DNA of 64,000 bases. Origin: Nitrobacteraceae bacterium AZCC 1564 (lineage in GTDB: Bacteria > Pseudomonadota > Alphaproteobacteria > Rhizobiales > Xanthobacteraceae). Below are positions 42,994 through 52,224 of this stretch, one piece after another; position 1 is the first letter of the stretch, and every line of letters starts with the position of its first letter. The notes beneath the pieces were generated by a model. The model made no database searches. It saw only the letters and a list, made by a program, of their open reading frames with translations, and had not been told where the DNA came from. A program made the translations under genes and the position numbers. The stretch is taken from the NCBI GenBank assembly GCA_036924835.1, contig JBAGRR010000001.1:1116001-1180000 (forward strand). Reading direction: 5' to 3'.

Positions 42994-43075
42994 TCGAAAT
43001 ACGAACTCTTCTTTCCGCACCGATTGCGCCGACGCCAGAAGTGCGTCGGCATTCAAGACCGAATGAGATAGTGCC

Positions 43076-46000
43076 ATGAATATCTCGAAGTTCTTTATCG
43101 ACAGGCCGATTTTTGCAGGCGTTCTGTCGACGCTGATCTTCCTCGCAGGCTTGCTGTCCCTGCCCGCGCTGCCAATCTCCGAATATCCCGAAGTCTCCCC
43201 CCCAACCGTTGTGGTTCGCGCGCAATATCCCGGTGCGAACCCGAAAGTCATCGCAGAAACCGTCGCGACGCCGATTGAAGAACAGATCAACGGCGTCGAA
43301 GACATGCTCTACATGAGCAGCCAGGCGACGACCGATGGCGTGATGACGCTTAATGTTACGTTCCGCCTGGGCACAGACCCCGATAAAGCGCAGCAGCTCG
43401 TGCAGAACCGCGTGTCACAGGCCGAGCCTCGCCTGCCACAGGAAGTCCGCGCCCTCGGCATCACTACCATCAAGAGCGCGCCCGACCTGACCATGGTCGT
43501 GCATTTGCTCTCGCCCAACGACCGCTACGACATGACGTACCTGCGCAACTACGCGGTGCTGAACGTCAAGGACAGGCTCGCGCGCATTCAAGGCGTCGGT
43601 CAGGTGCAGCTGTTCGGCTCCGGCGACTATTCGATGCGCATCTGGCTGGATCCTCAGAAAGTCGCCGAGCGTGGTTTGTCGGCCAGCGACGTCGTGCGTG
43701 AAATCCAGGCGCAGAACGTGCAAGCCGCCGCCGGCGTGGTGGGCGCGTCGCCTAGCGATAGCGGTCTCGACCTGCAGCTTTCGATCAATGCGCAGGGCCG
43801 TTTGAAGGATGAGGAAGAGTTCGGCGACATCATCGTCAAGACCGGTGCCAATGGGGATGTCACCCGCCTGCGTGACATCGCACGCATCGAGCTTGGCGCT
43901 GCTGACTACTCGCTCCGCTCGCTGCTCAACAATAAATCGGCAGTGGCCATCCCGATCTTCCAGTCGCCAGGCTCCAACGCGATCCAGATCTCCGACAACG
44001 TCCGCAAGACGATGGCGGAGTTGAAGGAGAACATGCCCGACGGCATGGACTACAGCATCGTCTATGACCCGACACAGTTCGTCCGAGCCTCGATCGAGGC
44101 CGTCGTGCACACGCTGCTCGAAGCGGTCGCACTCGTCGTGCTGGTCGTGATCCTGTTCCTGCAGACCTGGCGTGCTTCGATCATCCCGCTGATCGCGGTT
44201 CCGGTATCGATCATCGGCACCTTCGCCGTGATGTTCCTTTTCGGATTCTCCATCAACGCGCTGAGTCTGTTCGGACTGGTGCTGGCCATCGGCATCGTGG
44301 TCGACGACGCCATCGTCGTGGTGGAGAACGTCGAGCGCAACATCGAACAAGGTCTGTCGCCCGTCGAGGCGAGCTACCAAGCCATGCGCGAGGTGACCGG
44401 ACCGATTATCGCCATCGCTCTCGTGCTGGTCGCCGTGTTCGTTCCGCTGGCCTTCATCACAGGCCTCACGGGGCAGTTCTATAAGCAATTCGCGCTCACG
44501 GTCGCCATCTCGACGGTGATCTCGGCGTTCAACTCGTTGACGCTCTCCCCGGCGCTGGCGGCGTTGCTGCTCAAGTCCCACGACGCTCCAAAGGATGCCC
44601 TGACCAGAGCAATGGAAAAGAGCCTCGGCTGGTTCTTCAAGCGCTTCAACCGAGCCTTTCACATCGCTTCGGACGGCTATAGCGGCGGGGTCAAGCGGGT
44701 CATTTCCCGGAAGGCAATCGTCATGGGCGTCTATGTGGCCCTGATTGCCGTGACCTTCGGCTTGTTCAAGACGGTGCCGGGTGGCTTCGTGCCGGGCCAA
44801 GACAAGCAGTACCTCGTCGGCTTCGCGCAGTTGCCGGATGGCTCGACGCTTGATCGCACCGAGGAAGTCATTCGCCGCATGGGCGACATCGCGCTCAAGC
44901 AGCCCGGTGTCGAGAGCGCGGTGGCCTTCCCTGGCCTTTCGATCAATGGCTTCACCAACTCGTCGAACGCCGGCATCGTGTTCGTCACGCTGAAGCCGTT
45001 CGAAGAGCGCAAGGACCCGAGCCTCAGCGGCAATGCCATCGCGATGGCGCTCAACGGTAAGTTCGCCACCATCCAGGAAGCGTTCATCGCGATGTTTCCG
45101 CCGCCGCCCGTTCCGGGTCTCGGCACCATTGGCGGCTTTAAGTTCCAGATCGAAGATCAGACGGGGCTTGGCTATGCCGCGCTGAACGATGCCACCAAGG
45201 CATTTCTCGCGAAGGCAACCACGGCGCCTGAACTCGCGGGGCTGTTCTCCAGCTATCAAATCAACACGCCTCAGCTTTATGCCGACATCGATCGCACCAA
45301 GGCGCGTCAATTAAGCGTTCCGGTGACGAGCGTGTTCGACACGATGCAAATCTATCTGGGTTCGTACTACGTCAACGACTTCAATAAATTTGGCCGCACT
45401 TATACTGTGCGCGTGCAAGCGGACTCCAAATACCGCGCCCGCGCCGAGGATGTCGGCCAATTGAAGGTCCGTTCGAACACGGGCGAGATGGTGCCGCTGT
45501 CGGTGTTGCTGAAAGTGCAGGCAAGCTCCGGCCCCGAACGCGCCATGCGCTACAACGGCTTCCTGACCGCCGACGTGAATGGCGGGACTGCCCCGGGCTA
45601 TTCGACCGGACAGTCGCGTGCGGCAGTCGACCGGATCGCCAAAGAGGTCTTCCCGAAAGGGATCGGTTATGAATGGACCGAATTGACGTATCAGGAGATC
45701 ATCGCCGGAAATTCGTCGCTGTACGTCTTCCCGATCGCGCTGTTCCTCGTGTTCCTGGTGCTGGCCGCTCAGTACGAAAGCCTGACGCTTCCACTGGCAA
45801 TCATCATGATCGTTCCGATGGGCCTGCTGGCGGCCATGTTCGGCGTCTGGCTCACACGCGGCGACAACAACGTGTTCACACAGATCGGACTGATCGTGCT
45901 GGTAGGCCTGTCCGCCAAGAACGCCATTCTGATCGTGGAATTTGCCCGCGAACTCGAGTTCGCCGGACGAAAACCGATCGAAGCGGCGATTGAGGCAAGT

Positions 46001-46276
46001 CGTCTGCGGCTACGTCCGATCCTGATGACGTCGATGGCGTTCATCATGGGCGTGGTGCCGCTGGTGACATCGACCGGCGCAGGGTCCGAAATGCGCCACG
46101 CGATGGGTGTTGCGGTGTTCGCCGGCATGATCGGCGTCACCGCCTTCGGCATCTTCTTCACACCAGTCTTCTACGTGCTGCTTCGCGCCATGGCGGGCAA
46201 CCGTCCACTGACGCAGCATGGGGAAGCCTCCGTGGCCCATGCGCCCGCAGCCGCACATCACGCTGCGGCGGAATAG
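43076..46276 (+). CDS. RND efflux pump inner-membrane transporter (AcrB/MexF type)
   Basis: 1066 aa, full length for the family. Starts MNISKFFIDRPIFAGVLS; twelve membrane helices and two large periplasmic loops. The proton-relay pair is Asp410-Asp411 in GIVVDDAIVVVENVE. It differs clearly from the pump at 4826-7909, so the two are not recent duplicates. The C-terminus is His- and Ala-rich (VAHAPAAAHHAAAE). Multidrug-type efflux is the inferred role. A strong bidirectional terminator follows. Confidence 0.92.
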   Translation: MNISKFFIDRPIFAGVLSTLIFLAGLLSLPALPISEYPEVSPPTVVVRAQYPGANPKVIAETVATPIEEQINGVEDMLYMSSQATTDGVMTLNVTFRLGTDPDKAQQLVQNRVSQAEPRLPQEVRALGITTIKSAPDLTMVVHLLSPNDRYDMTYLRNYAVLNVKDRLARIQGVGQVQLFGSGDYSMRIWLDPQKVAERGLSASDVVREIQAQNVQAAAGVVGASPSDSGLDLQLSINAQGRLKDEEEFGDIIVKTGANGDVTRLRDIARIELGAADYSLRSLLNNKSAVAIPIFQSPGSNAIQISDNVRKTMAELKENMPDGMDYSIVYDPTQFVRASIEAVVHTLLEAVALVVLVVILFLQTWRASIIPLIAVPVSIIGTFAVMFLFGFSINALSLFGLVLAIGIVVDDAIVVVENVERNIEQGLSPVEASYQAMREVTGPIIAIALVLVAVFVPLAFITGLTGQFYKQFALTVAISTVISAFNSLTLSPALAALLLKSHDAPKDALTRAMEKSLGWFFKRFNRAFHIASDGYSGGVKRVISRKAIVMGVYVALIAVTFGLFKTVPGGFVPGQDKQYLVGFAQLPDGSTLDRTEEVIRRMGDIALKQPGVESAVAFPGLSINGFTNSSNAGIVFVTLKPFEERKDPSLSGNAIAMALNGKFATIQEAFIAMFPPPPVPGLGTIGGFKFQIEDQTGLGYAALNDATKAFLAKATTAPELAGLFSSYQINTPQLYADIDRTKARQLSVPVTSVFDTMQIYLGSYYVNDFNKFGRTYTVRVQADSKYRARAEDVGQLKVRSNTGEMVPLSVLLKVQASSGPERAMRYNGFLTADVNGGTAPGYSTGQSRAAVDRIAKEVFPKGIGYEWTELTYQEIIAGNSSLYVFPIALFLVFLVLAAQYESLTLPLAIIMIVPMGLLAAMFGVWLTRGDNNVFTQIGLIVLVGLSAKNAILIVEFARELEFAGRKPIEAAIEASRLRLRPILMTSMAFIMGVVPLVTSTGAGSEMRHAMGVAVFAGMIGVTAFGIFFTPVFYVLLRAMAGNRPLTQHGEASVAHAPAAAHHAAAE

Positions 46277-46294
46277 GCCAGCAAACACCTAGAA

Positions 46295-46330
46295 AAAAAG
46301 GCGCCGCAACATCCGTTGCGGCGCCTTTTT
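46295..46330. terminator. Bidirectional intrinsic terminator
   Basis: AAAAAGGCGCCGCAAC / GTTGCGGCGCCTTTTT with a 4-nt loop, between the convergent RND and hutX genes. T runs are present in both directions, so it should stop both transcripts. Confidence 0.95.
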
Positions 46331-46338
46331 CTGATCCA

Positions 46339-46839
46339 TCAACCAAGACGTTTCGCCAGAGCCCGGAAAGCTTCAAGCTGATCCGCCTTCAGCACACGGT
46401 TTTCGTCACGGCCGACGAAAACCTTGAACATGACACCACCGTCCACATTCAGGAACGCGACGAAAGCGGATGATTTGCCCATAAAGGGCCGCTCCACAAA
46501 AGCGAGACCACCGCAACGCTCGTGCCGCAGATGGCCATGCATGCCCTTCGGCTTCATGATGTTGTAGTAGCCACGGCCGACCTCTCCGCTTCCGACCGGT
46601 TCGGTGATTTCGAAAATTCCGTCTTCCGTGTGGATGATCAGGGTCACCTCGCCCCACGTTGCGATATCTTGCATCGCGGAGACGAATTCCGATCCCGGCG
46701 CGAAGCTGCGCATTTCGTCAGGCAATGCTTCGATCACCGCCCGGGCCGTGACGCTCTTCTCCCGCGCCACATCCTCGATGACGGCTCCCGGGTTTTCCGC
46801 CATATGCTTTCTGAGATCGGCCAGATCCGTGCTCAACAT
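46339..46839 (-). CDS. hutX: HutX/ChuX-family cytosolic haem carrier
   Basis: 166 aa. Members of this family bind haem in the cytoplasm and pass it to a degrading enzyme. Features: an N-terminal helical part with VTARAVIEALPDEM, then EVTLIIHTEDGIFEITEPV and GYYNIMKPKGMHGHLRHERCGGLAFVERPFMGKSSAFVAFLNVDGGVMFKVFVGRDE, characteristic of HutX. It follows the IsdG-like monooxygenase gene by 19 bp, as expected for a carrier/enzyme pair. Part of the haem-uptake region. Confidence 0.88.
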   Translation of the reverse strand: MLSTDLADLRKHMAENPGAVIEDVAREKSVTARAVIEALPDEMRSFAPGSEFVSAMQDIATWGEVTLIIHTEDGIFEITEPVGSGEVGRGYYNIMKPKGMHGHLRHERCGGLAFVERPFMGKSSAFVAFLNVDGGVMFKVFVGRDENRVLKADQLEAFRALAKRLG

Positions 46840-46858
46840 CCGGATACTCCTCGTCTCG

Positions 46859-47194
46859 TCAGGCTGCGGCGCTGGAATTGCGCTCGCTCTGAATTACCTC
46901 AAACCCCTCGAACTTCGGGTGCCCGAGATAGAGCGACCCGCCCGTGGCGTTATCCGCGCGGGCATGCGCCTTGCGGAACTGTTCGGACTTTGTCCATGCC
47001 TCGAATGCAGCCTTGCTGGCCCAGGTGGTGTGCGTTGAATACAGCGTATGATCTTCCTCGGCAGGTCCCCGCAACAAATGAAACTCAATGAATCCTGCAA
47101 GTTCGCTCAGATACGACTCGCGGCTTGCCCAAAGGGTCTCAAATGCCTGCTCGGACCCCTTCTTCACCTGAAATCTATTCATTGCGATAAACAT
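46859..47194 (-). CDS. IsdG/HmuD-like haem-degrading monooxygenase
   Basis: 111 aa, the size of ABM-fold monooxygenases. MFIAMNRFQVKKGSEQAFETLW and the DHTLYSTHTTWASKAAFEAWTKSEQFRKAH block match IsdG-type haem oxygenases; HmuD and HmuQ are such enzymes in Bradyrhizobium. The conserved Asn, Trp and His of the catalytic triad have candidates in Asn6, Trp58 and His76. With hutX and the hmu genes it should release iron from imported haem. Confidence 0.82.
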   Translation of the reverse strand: MFIAMNRFQVKKGSEQAFETLWASRESYLSELAGFIEFHLLRGPAEEDHTLYSTHTTWASKAAFEAWTKSEQFRKAHARADNATGGSLYLGHPKFEGFEVIQSERNSSAAA

Positions 47195-47221
47195 AAGCGG
47201 CTCTCCTGTTAGCTTCAGTTT

Positions 47222-47238
47222 ACGGCCTATCAGGCCGT
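47222..47238. terminator. Short hairpin downstream of the haem receptor gene
   Basis: ACGGCCT-ATC-AGGCCGT, 7-bp perfect stem, 27 bp before the start of the monooxygenase gene. Too short to be decisive; may influence that gene's leader. Confidence 0.35.
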
Positions 47239-47281
47239 GATGAAATGTCGTTGCTGTGGCGAGTGGTGTGAAAACGCGGAA

Positions 47282-47303
47282 CCGCGCAGAAAAATCTGCG
47301 CGG
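47282..47303 (-). terminator. Hairpin terminator of the haem receptor gene
   Basis: CCGCGCAGA-AAAA-TCTGCGCGG, a 9-bp perfect stem, 40 bp after the receptor stop at 47343. A TTTT run follows after eight bases on the minus strand. Confidence 0.6.
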
Positions 47304-47342
47304 CTGGCTAGGGTCCTCCTCAGCTATTGCAAGCTTGCCTGT

Positions 47343-49718
47343 TCAGCCTCCCCCGAAGTGGTATCTGAGACCTGCCTTGTAAGTGATGCCGGCGCCTGCG
47401 CTCGCCCACAGCACGTCGTTCTGAGGCGACGTAAAGTCGGCGGCACGCGGAATGGCGTAAGGCCGGTAGTATTCGTTGAGAATGTTCTCAATGGAGAAGT
47501 TGAGCGCCAGATCCTTGGTCGGACGGACCGCCAAATAGACGTTCACGAGATCATACGACGTGCCCGGAAGATAGGTCGCCGGGATATCGGTATTGCTCTT
47601 GACTGACGTCCACATCGCGGAGAGCACCACCTGATTATCAAGGAAGCGCAATCCGGCAGTCGTGGTGAACTTCTGCGGCTGCACACTGTACAGGCCGATA
47701 TTGGTCAGGGTGTTCTTGCCTTCCTGAATTGACGCCGAAAGCCCAATGAAGAACCGCTGGGTATCGTACATCGTTTCCATTTCGAAACCCTGGATACGGG
47801 CGCTCGCGATGTTTTGATACTGAAGATACGTTGTCGGGAACACACCCGGAATTGGCGGGAATGAGTTGAATGGAGGGCCCGTGAACTGCACCGTGTCAAT
47901 GTAATCATCCACATCGTTGCGGAAGACGTTGAATTTGCCACGGAAGCTATCGCCCGGAGAAAAGATATCGTTCCTCTTGATGTTCAGACCGATCTCCTTG
48001 GTCTTGCCGACTTCAGGCCGCAGGTTCGCATTGGGAAGGAAGCAGAAAAATCCGCGCTGTCCGTCCGAACAGCGGGAGAAATCGCCCTGCCCGGCGCCTG
48101 TTGCGACGTGCGCTCCAGCAACAAGCGTTTCGGTGACCGACGGTGCGCGATAACCTTCCGCATAGCTCACATAAGGTGTCGCGATGGCCGCCGGCAAAAG
48201 CCCGACCGTAACCTTCGGTGAGAACCGATCGCCCGAGGCCGAGCCGATCGACGAATTGAGTTGGTAATTGTCGTAGCGGACCGCGCTGATGACCTCTAGC
48301 AGTGTCGCGTAGTTAGCCTTCCACTGGATGAAGCCACCGGTTACCGTGCGCTCACCGCCCGGAGTCGTCTTGTTCGAGTTACCGGTCTTGTCGAATGTCG
48401 AGACATCGTCGCGGAATCCGTCCGCACCATAGGTGATCGCGTGACGCCAGTCACCGCCGTCAATGCGTGACGTATTGTAGACATCGAAGCCATAGGTATC
48501 GATCAGATACCCTCGCGGATCGCCGACACAGCCCGTGATGCTGTTGCCAGGCTGGCCGCCGATGCAATTTCCCGTCGCAAGTGCAGAATTGTGCGCGGTC
48601 TTGATCTGCTGACTGTCGGTTCTGTTCCAGTAGACGTTCGCATTCCAGTCGAACAGCTGGTCATCGGGACGAGAATATCGCCATCCCAGCGTCGTCGTGT
48701 AGTTTTTCGTATTGGTCGCATAGACGGATGTACCGTTTCCGGCAGATCCTGACTGAGCAAATGGCAATCCAAGCGCGCGCCGCGGCTGGCCAACGTTATA
48801 GACGTCTTCCTGGAAGATTCCGCCCAGCTTCACCTCATGTCCGTCCGCCGGTCGCACAGTCAACTTAGCGACACCTGCGCTGAGACGCTGTGCGGTGTTC
48901 TCAACGGTGACGCCCAGACCATCCTTGTAATTGTCCTGGGTCGAGTACGTACCGCCAGCAAACAGGTCGACGTCCGGGTTGACATGAACACCACCAAAGA
49001 TGGAGCCAAGCGCTCTGCCGTGGTTGGTGCCGAAGATCGTGTTGGCATCGACGCCCCAGCGTTCACCCGGCCGCACAACATCCTGAATATCTTTGGTGCG
49101 GAACGATGCCACACCACCGATGGCACCCGATCCATAGACGTTTGCGGTCGGACCGCGTGTGATATCGATGCCGCCGATCAGCTCAGGATTGAGAAAGAAC
49201 GATCCGTTCGAGTTGTGCCCTGTGCGCTGATAATTCTGGCGGGCGCCATCGACAACAACCGCGACACGACCGAAATCCTGCAGGCCGCGAATGTTAATCG
49301 ATGTCGAAGGATCGTCACCGCGATCCTGCATCCAAACGCCTGGAATATTGTAGATCAGATCGGCGACGCGTGAGGCCTGACGCCCCTCGATCTGGTCCAG
49401 CGTCACCACACTCACCGGCGCAAGCGCATCAATCGCGCGCTGCTCCGTCTTCGTCGCGGTCACCGTGATTTCGTCAAGCGACTGATAAATAGGCTGACCG
49501 ACCTGAGCATTTGCGTTCATGACCGCAGGCGGCAATGGCACCTCGGCCATCGGTGCAACAGCGCGCTTGCGCTTGATCGGCTTTGGTTTTGCGGGCTGTG
49601 CGGCTTCGGCGGGCTTCGCTGATTGAGCCTGCGCCGATGAGCAAACCCCCAACACCCCCAGTGGGATAACAGAAACAGATAAGAGTAACGCGCAGCCACG
49701 CGCCTTCAGCCCCAACAT
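47343..49718 (-). CDS. hmuR: TonB-dependent haem receptor
   Basis: 791 aa. Signal peptide to about residue 32 (SSAQAQ), a Pro/Lys/Ala-rich linker, the TonB box DEITVTATK (about 85), the plug with GVWMQDRGDDPSTSINIRGLQDFGRVAVVVDG, then the barrel. The haem-receptor signatures are present in variant form: YRAP (GYRAPSVTE) and NANL in place of NPNL, with a His between them (VAGAH). Divergent from hmuPTUV and upstream of the hutX pair. It imports haem or haem-protein-derived haem across the outer membrane with TonB. Confidence 0.9.
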   Translation of the reverse strand: MLGLKARGCALLLSVSVIPLGVLGVCSSAQAQSAKPAEAAQPAKPKPIKRKRAVAPMAEVPLPPAVMNANAQVGQPIYQSLDEITVTATKTEQRAIDALAPVSVVTLDQIEGRQASRVADLIYNIPGVWMQDRGDDPSTSINIRGLQDFGRVAVVVDGARQNYQRTGHNSNGSFFLNPELIGGIDITRGPTANVYGSGAIGGVASFRTKDIQDVVRPGERWGVDANTIFGTNHGRALGSIFGGVHVNPDVDLFAGGTYSTQDNYKDGLGVTVENTAQRLSAGVAKLTVRPADGHEVKLGGIFQEDVYNVGQPRRALGLPFAQSGSAGNGTSVYATNTKNYTTTLGWRYSRPDDQLFDWNANVYWNRTDSQQIKTAHNSALATGNCIGGQPGNSITGCVGDPRGYLIDTYGFDVYNTSRIDGGDWRHAITYGADGFRDDVSTFDKTGNSNKTTPGGERTVTGGFIQWKANYATLLEVISAVRYDNYQLNSSIGSASGDRFSPKVTVGLLPAAIATPYVSYAEGYRAPSVTETLVAGAHVATGAGQGDFSRCSDGQRGFFCFLPNANLRPEVGKTKEIGLNIKRNDIFSPGDSFRGKFNVFRNDVDDYIDTVQFTGPPFNSFPPIPGVFPTTYLQYQNIASARIQGFEMETMYDTQRFFIGLSASIQEGKNTLTNIGLYSVQPQKFTTTAGLRFLDNQVVLSAMWTSVKSNTDIPATYLPGTSYDLVNVYLAVRPTKDLALNFSIENILNEYYRPYAIPRAADFTSPQNDVLWASAGAGITYKAGLRYHFGGG

Positions 49719-49955
49719 GACAGCCCCAAGTATTCTTATGTGATGTGCGGCTGGCGGGCATCGCCCACGCGGGGCGGCTGGCTGGCTATGTGTTAAGTCG
49801 CGCTGGCAATTGCCAACGTCTTGCCATGTTCCGTAAGCGCAGCTCCGCAGCCGGTCAACCGTAGTTTAAACTTATTGTAATGTGGAACATTGGAATAACG
49901 GCGCGAACGAACCTAAAGAGAAAGAGGACTTTCTTGAACGGGGCGCAGAAGAAGG
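49719..49955. other. Divergent haem-uptake control region
   Basis: 237 bp between hmuR and hmuP. An AT-rich stretch at about 49860-49900 with GTTTAAAC (49864-49871) and GTGGAACATTGGAATAAC is the likely promoter and operator zone. Iron-response elements bound by Irr are known at such genes in Bradyrhizobium, but I cannot match a full consensus here. Confidence 0.4.
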
Positions 49956-50159
49956 ATGAATGCTGACTCGCGGCATGGTCCCGCAGGTGGCGACGCAAAT
50001 GCCAAGATAACCCGAAATGAGCGATCAATTCCCTTGGCGGATAATCGCCTGAACAGCCGCGATCTGTTTGCAGCCTCACGAGAGATCATCATCTCGCATG
50101 GAGACGAGATCTATCGTTTGCGCCTGACGGCACAAAACAAGCTGATCCTGACGAAATGA
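49956..50159 (+). CDS. hmuP: HemP/HmuP-family haem uptake regulator
   Basis: 67 aa. The C-terminal half LFAASREIIISHGDEIYRLRLTAQNKLILTK is the signature of the HemP/HmuP family. In Bradyrhizobium HmuP is a small coactivator needed, with Irr, for expression of the haem receptor gene. The first 30 residues are poorly conserved and the start could lie further in. Its TGA overlaps the hmuT ATG (ATGA). Confidence 0.9.
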   Translation: MNADSRHGPAGGDANAKITRNERSIPLADNRLNSRDLFAASREIIISHGDEIYRLRLTAQNKLILTK

Positions 50160-51130
50160 AATCGACGATGGTCACACGAAGATTGCTTGCTGCGACATTT
50201 GGTCTCGCAATGTTCACAGGCGCCGCCCTCTTAGCTCCGGCGACGGCGGAAGGCATCGTCATCCATGATGCACGCGGACGCGACGTTTCGATTGGCGACT
50301 CGTCCCGCATCGTTTCGATCGGCGGCGCGATCACCGAGATTCTCTACGCGCTCCGCCTTGAGGACAGAATTGTCGGCATCGACACCACGAGTCTCTATCC
50401 TGCGAAAGCTCTGAGTGAAAAGCCGAACGTCGGATACATGCGGCAGCTCTCCGCGGAGGGCGTGCTTGGCCTCAATCCGCAATTGATCCTCGCTATCGAA
50501 GGCTCGGGCCCGAAGGAGACGCTCGACGTGCTGGAATCCGCAAAGATTCCTTTCGTGTCGTTTCCGGAAACATTCACCGAAGAGGGCCTGATTGAGAAAA
50601 TCAAGCTGGTCGCCCACGCCATGGATGTCGACGCGCGAGGTGCGTGTCTGGCATCAGCAGTGGAGAGTGACCTTTCTCAATTGCGTACGCTCCGCAGCAA
50701 TATTCGCCAACCCGTCCGCGTGATGTTCGTCATGTCGTTCTTGAACGGCCGCGCAATGGTGGCGGGACAAAAGACGGCGGCCAATCAAATCATCAAGATG
50801 GCCGGGGGCCTCAACGCCGTTGAGGGCTTCGACGGCTACAAGCCGATCAATGACGAGGCTATCGTTGCTGCAAAGCCGGACGTCATCCTCACCATGCAGC
50901 GCGGACGCGAGCCGGTCGAGCCGCAGACCATCTTCAGCAATCCATCGTTCGCCATGACGCCCGCTGCGGCGAAGAAGTCCTTTGTCGCGATGGATGGTCT
51001 CTATTTATTGGGCTTTGGCCCTCGCACCGCCTCCGCCGCGCGTGATCTCGCGCTGTCTCTTTATCCAGATCTTGCGGTACAGGCCGCAACATGGAAGCCC
51101 GCGGCGCTTTCAACCGACTGCCGCAAATGA
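50156..51130 (+). CDS. hmuT: Haem ABC transporter periplasmic binding protein
   Basis: 324 aa with a signal peptide ending around ATAEG (residue 33). HmuT-family features: RIVSIGGAITEILYALRLEDRIVGIDTTSLYP, the candidate haem-ligand Tyr in VGYMRQLSAEGVLGLNPQLILA, and GLNAVEGFDGYKPINDEAIVAAKPDVIL. Binds haem in the periplasm for the HmuUV complex. Joined by ATGA overlaps to hmuP before and hmuU after. Confidence 0.92.
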   Translation: MKSTMVTRRLLAATFGLAMFTGAALLAPATAEGIVIHDARGRDVSIGDSSRIVSIGGAITEILYALRLEDRIVGIDTTSLYPAKALSEKPNVGYMRQLSAEGVLGLNPQLILAIEGSGPKETLDVLESAKIPFVSFPETFTEEGLIEKIKLVAHAMDVDARGACLASAVESDLSQLRTLRSNIRQPVRVMFVMSFLNGRAMVAGQKTAANQIIKMAGGLNAVEGFDGYKPINDEAIVAAKPDVILTMQRGREPVEPQTIFSNPSFAMTPAAAKKSFVAMDGLYLLGFGPRTASAARDLALSLYPDLAVQAATWKPAALSTDCRK

Positions 51131-52224
51131 CGACAAACTCACTCGCAACCGCACGTGGTGCATCGATCGGCGCATCCTTAACGCGACCTCCTGCCGTCCT
51201 CGTCTTCAGCGTGCTCATTGCCGGCGTGATCGGGATTTCATTGGTGGCGACCACGATTGGCGCCGCGGGCATCCCCCTCTCCCGCCTGGCAGCAGCGCTT
51301 GGCCTCAATATCGGTCAGGCCGATCCAACGATGCTTTCGCGGGATCAACTGGTGCTCTGGTCGATCCGCATTCCCCGCATTGCTGTCGCTGGGATGATCG
51401 GCGGCCTGCTCGCGCTCGCAGGAACCATCATGCAGGGGCTCTTTCGTAATCCTCTCGCCGATCCTGCGCTTGTCGGCGTATCGAGCGGCGGCGCATTTGC
51501 TGCCGCAGCCGCCATCGTGATTTCGGATAGCGCGTGGGGCGCAAGCCTGAAGTTCATGCAGCTTGAGCTACTGCCGATCGCGGCATTCGCAGGCTCACTG
51601 ACAACCACCATCATCCTTTACCGGATCGCCAGCCGTGAGGGGCGGACATCGGTGGCAATCTTCCTGCTCGCCGGTCTTGCGATCGCCGCCATTGCCAATG
51701 CAGGCATTGGTCTCTTGGTGTTCGCCGCCGACGACCGTCAACTGCGCGACATTACATTCTGGCTGCTCGGTTCGCTGAGCGGCGCGACCTGGCCGAAAGC
51801 GGCCATGGTGGCACCCGCGATTGTCCTCGCACTGATTACAATTCCTTTTATCGCGCGCGGATTGGATGTTCTCGTGCTTGGCGAAGCAGAAGCCTTTCAT
51901 ACCGGCATCGATGTTGAACGGCTGAAGAAGATCTCGATCGTGCTGATTTCCGCCATGACCGGCGTTGCTGTCTCGATCTGCGGCGTCGTGGGTTTCGTTG
52001 GCATCGTCGTTCCGCACTTGCTGCGTATCGTGATCGGCCCCGGTCACCGGCTTTTGTTGCCCGCCTCGACATGTCTTGGTGCCATTCTGCTGATCGGTGC
52101 TGATACCATTGCCCGTGTACTCGCGGCACCGGCAGAAGTACCTATCGGCATTCTTACTGCCGCACTAGGCGCTCCATTCTTCTTATTTATCCTGTTGCGA
52201 CAGCGCGCGTTGATCGGGTCATGA
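51127..52224 (+). CDS. hmuU: Haem ABC transporter permease
   Basis: 365 aa from the ATG at 51127, which overlaps the hmuT stop as ATGA; an in-frame ATG at 51091 inside hmuT is less likely. FecCD-type permease with about ten helices; RIPRIAVAGMIGGLLALAGTIMQGLFRNPLADPALVGVSSGGAFAA is diagnostic, and CGVVGFVGIVVPHLLR follows. Forms the membrane channel for haem with HmuV. Confidence 0.93.
   Translation: MTTNSLATARGASIGASLTRPPAVLVFSVLIAGVIGISLVATTIGAAGIPLSRLAAALGLNIGQADPTMLSRDQLVLWSIRIPRIAVAGMIGGLLALAGTIMQGLFRNPLADPALVGVSSGGAFAAAAAIVISDSAWGASLKFMQLELLPIAAFAGSLTTTIILYRIASREGRTSVAIFLLAGLAIAAIANAGIGLLVFAADDRQLRDITFWLLGSLSGATWPKAAMVAPAIVLALITIPFIARGLDVLVLGEAEAFHTGIDVERLKKISIVLISAMTGVAVSICGVVGFVGIVVPHLLRIVIGPGHRLLLPASTCLGAILLIGADTIARVLAAPAEVPIGILTAALGAPFFLFILLRQRALIGS

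Noticed and set aside
43415-45310. Long open frame (631 codons) on the minus strand
   Set aside because: It lies wholly antisense inside the RND pump gene, has a composition of Asp, His and Arg typical of an antisense frame of GC-rich coding DNA, and lacks any domain.
49858-49900. Irr/ICE iron-control box before hmuP
   Set aside because: The region is AT-rich and well placed, but I could not fit a full known consensus, so it is recorded only as a control region.
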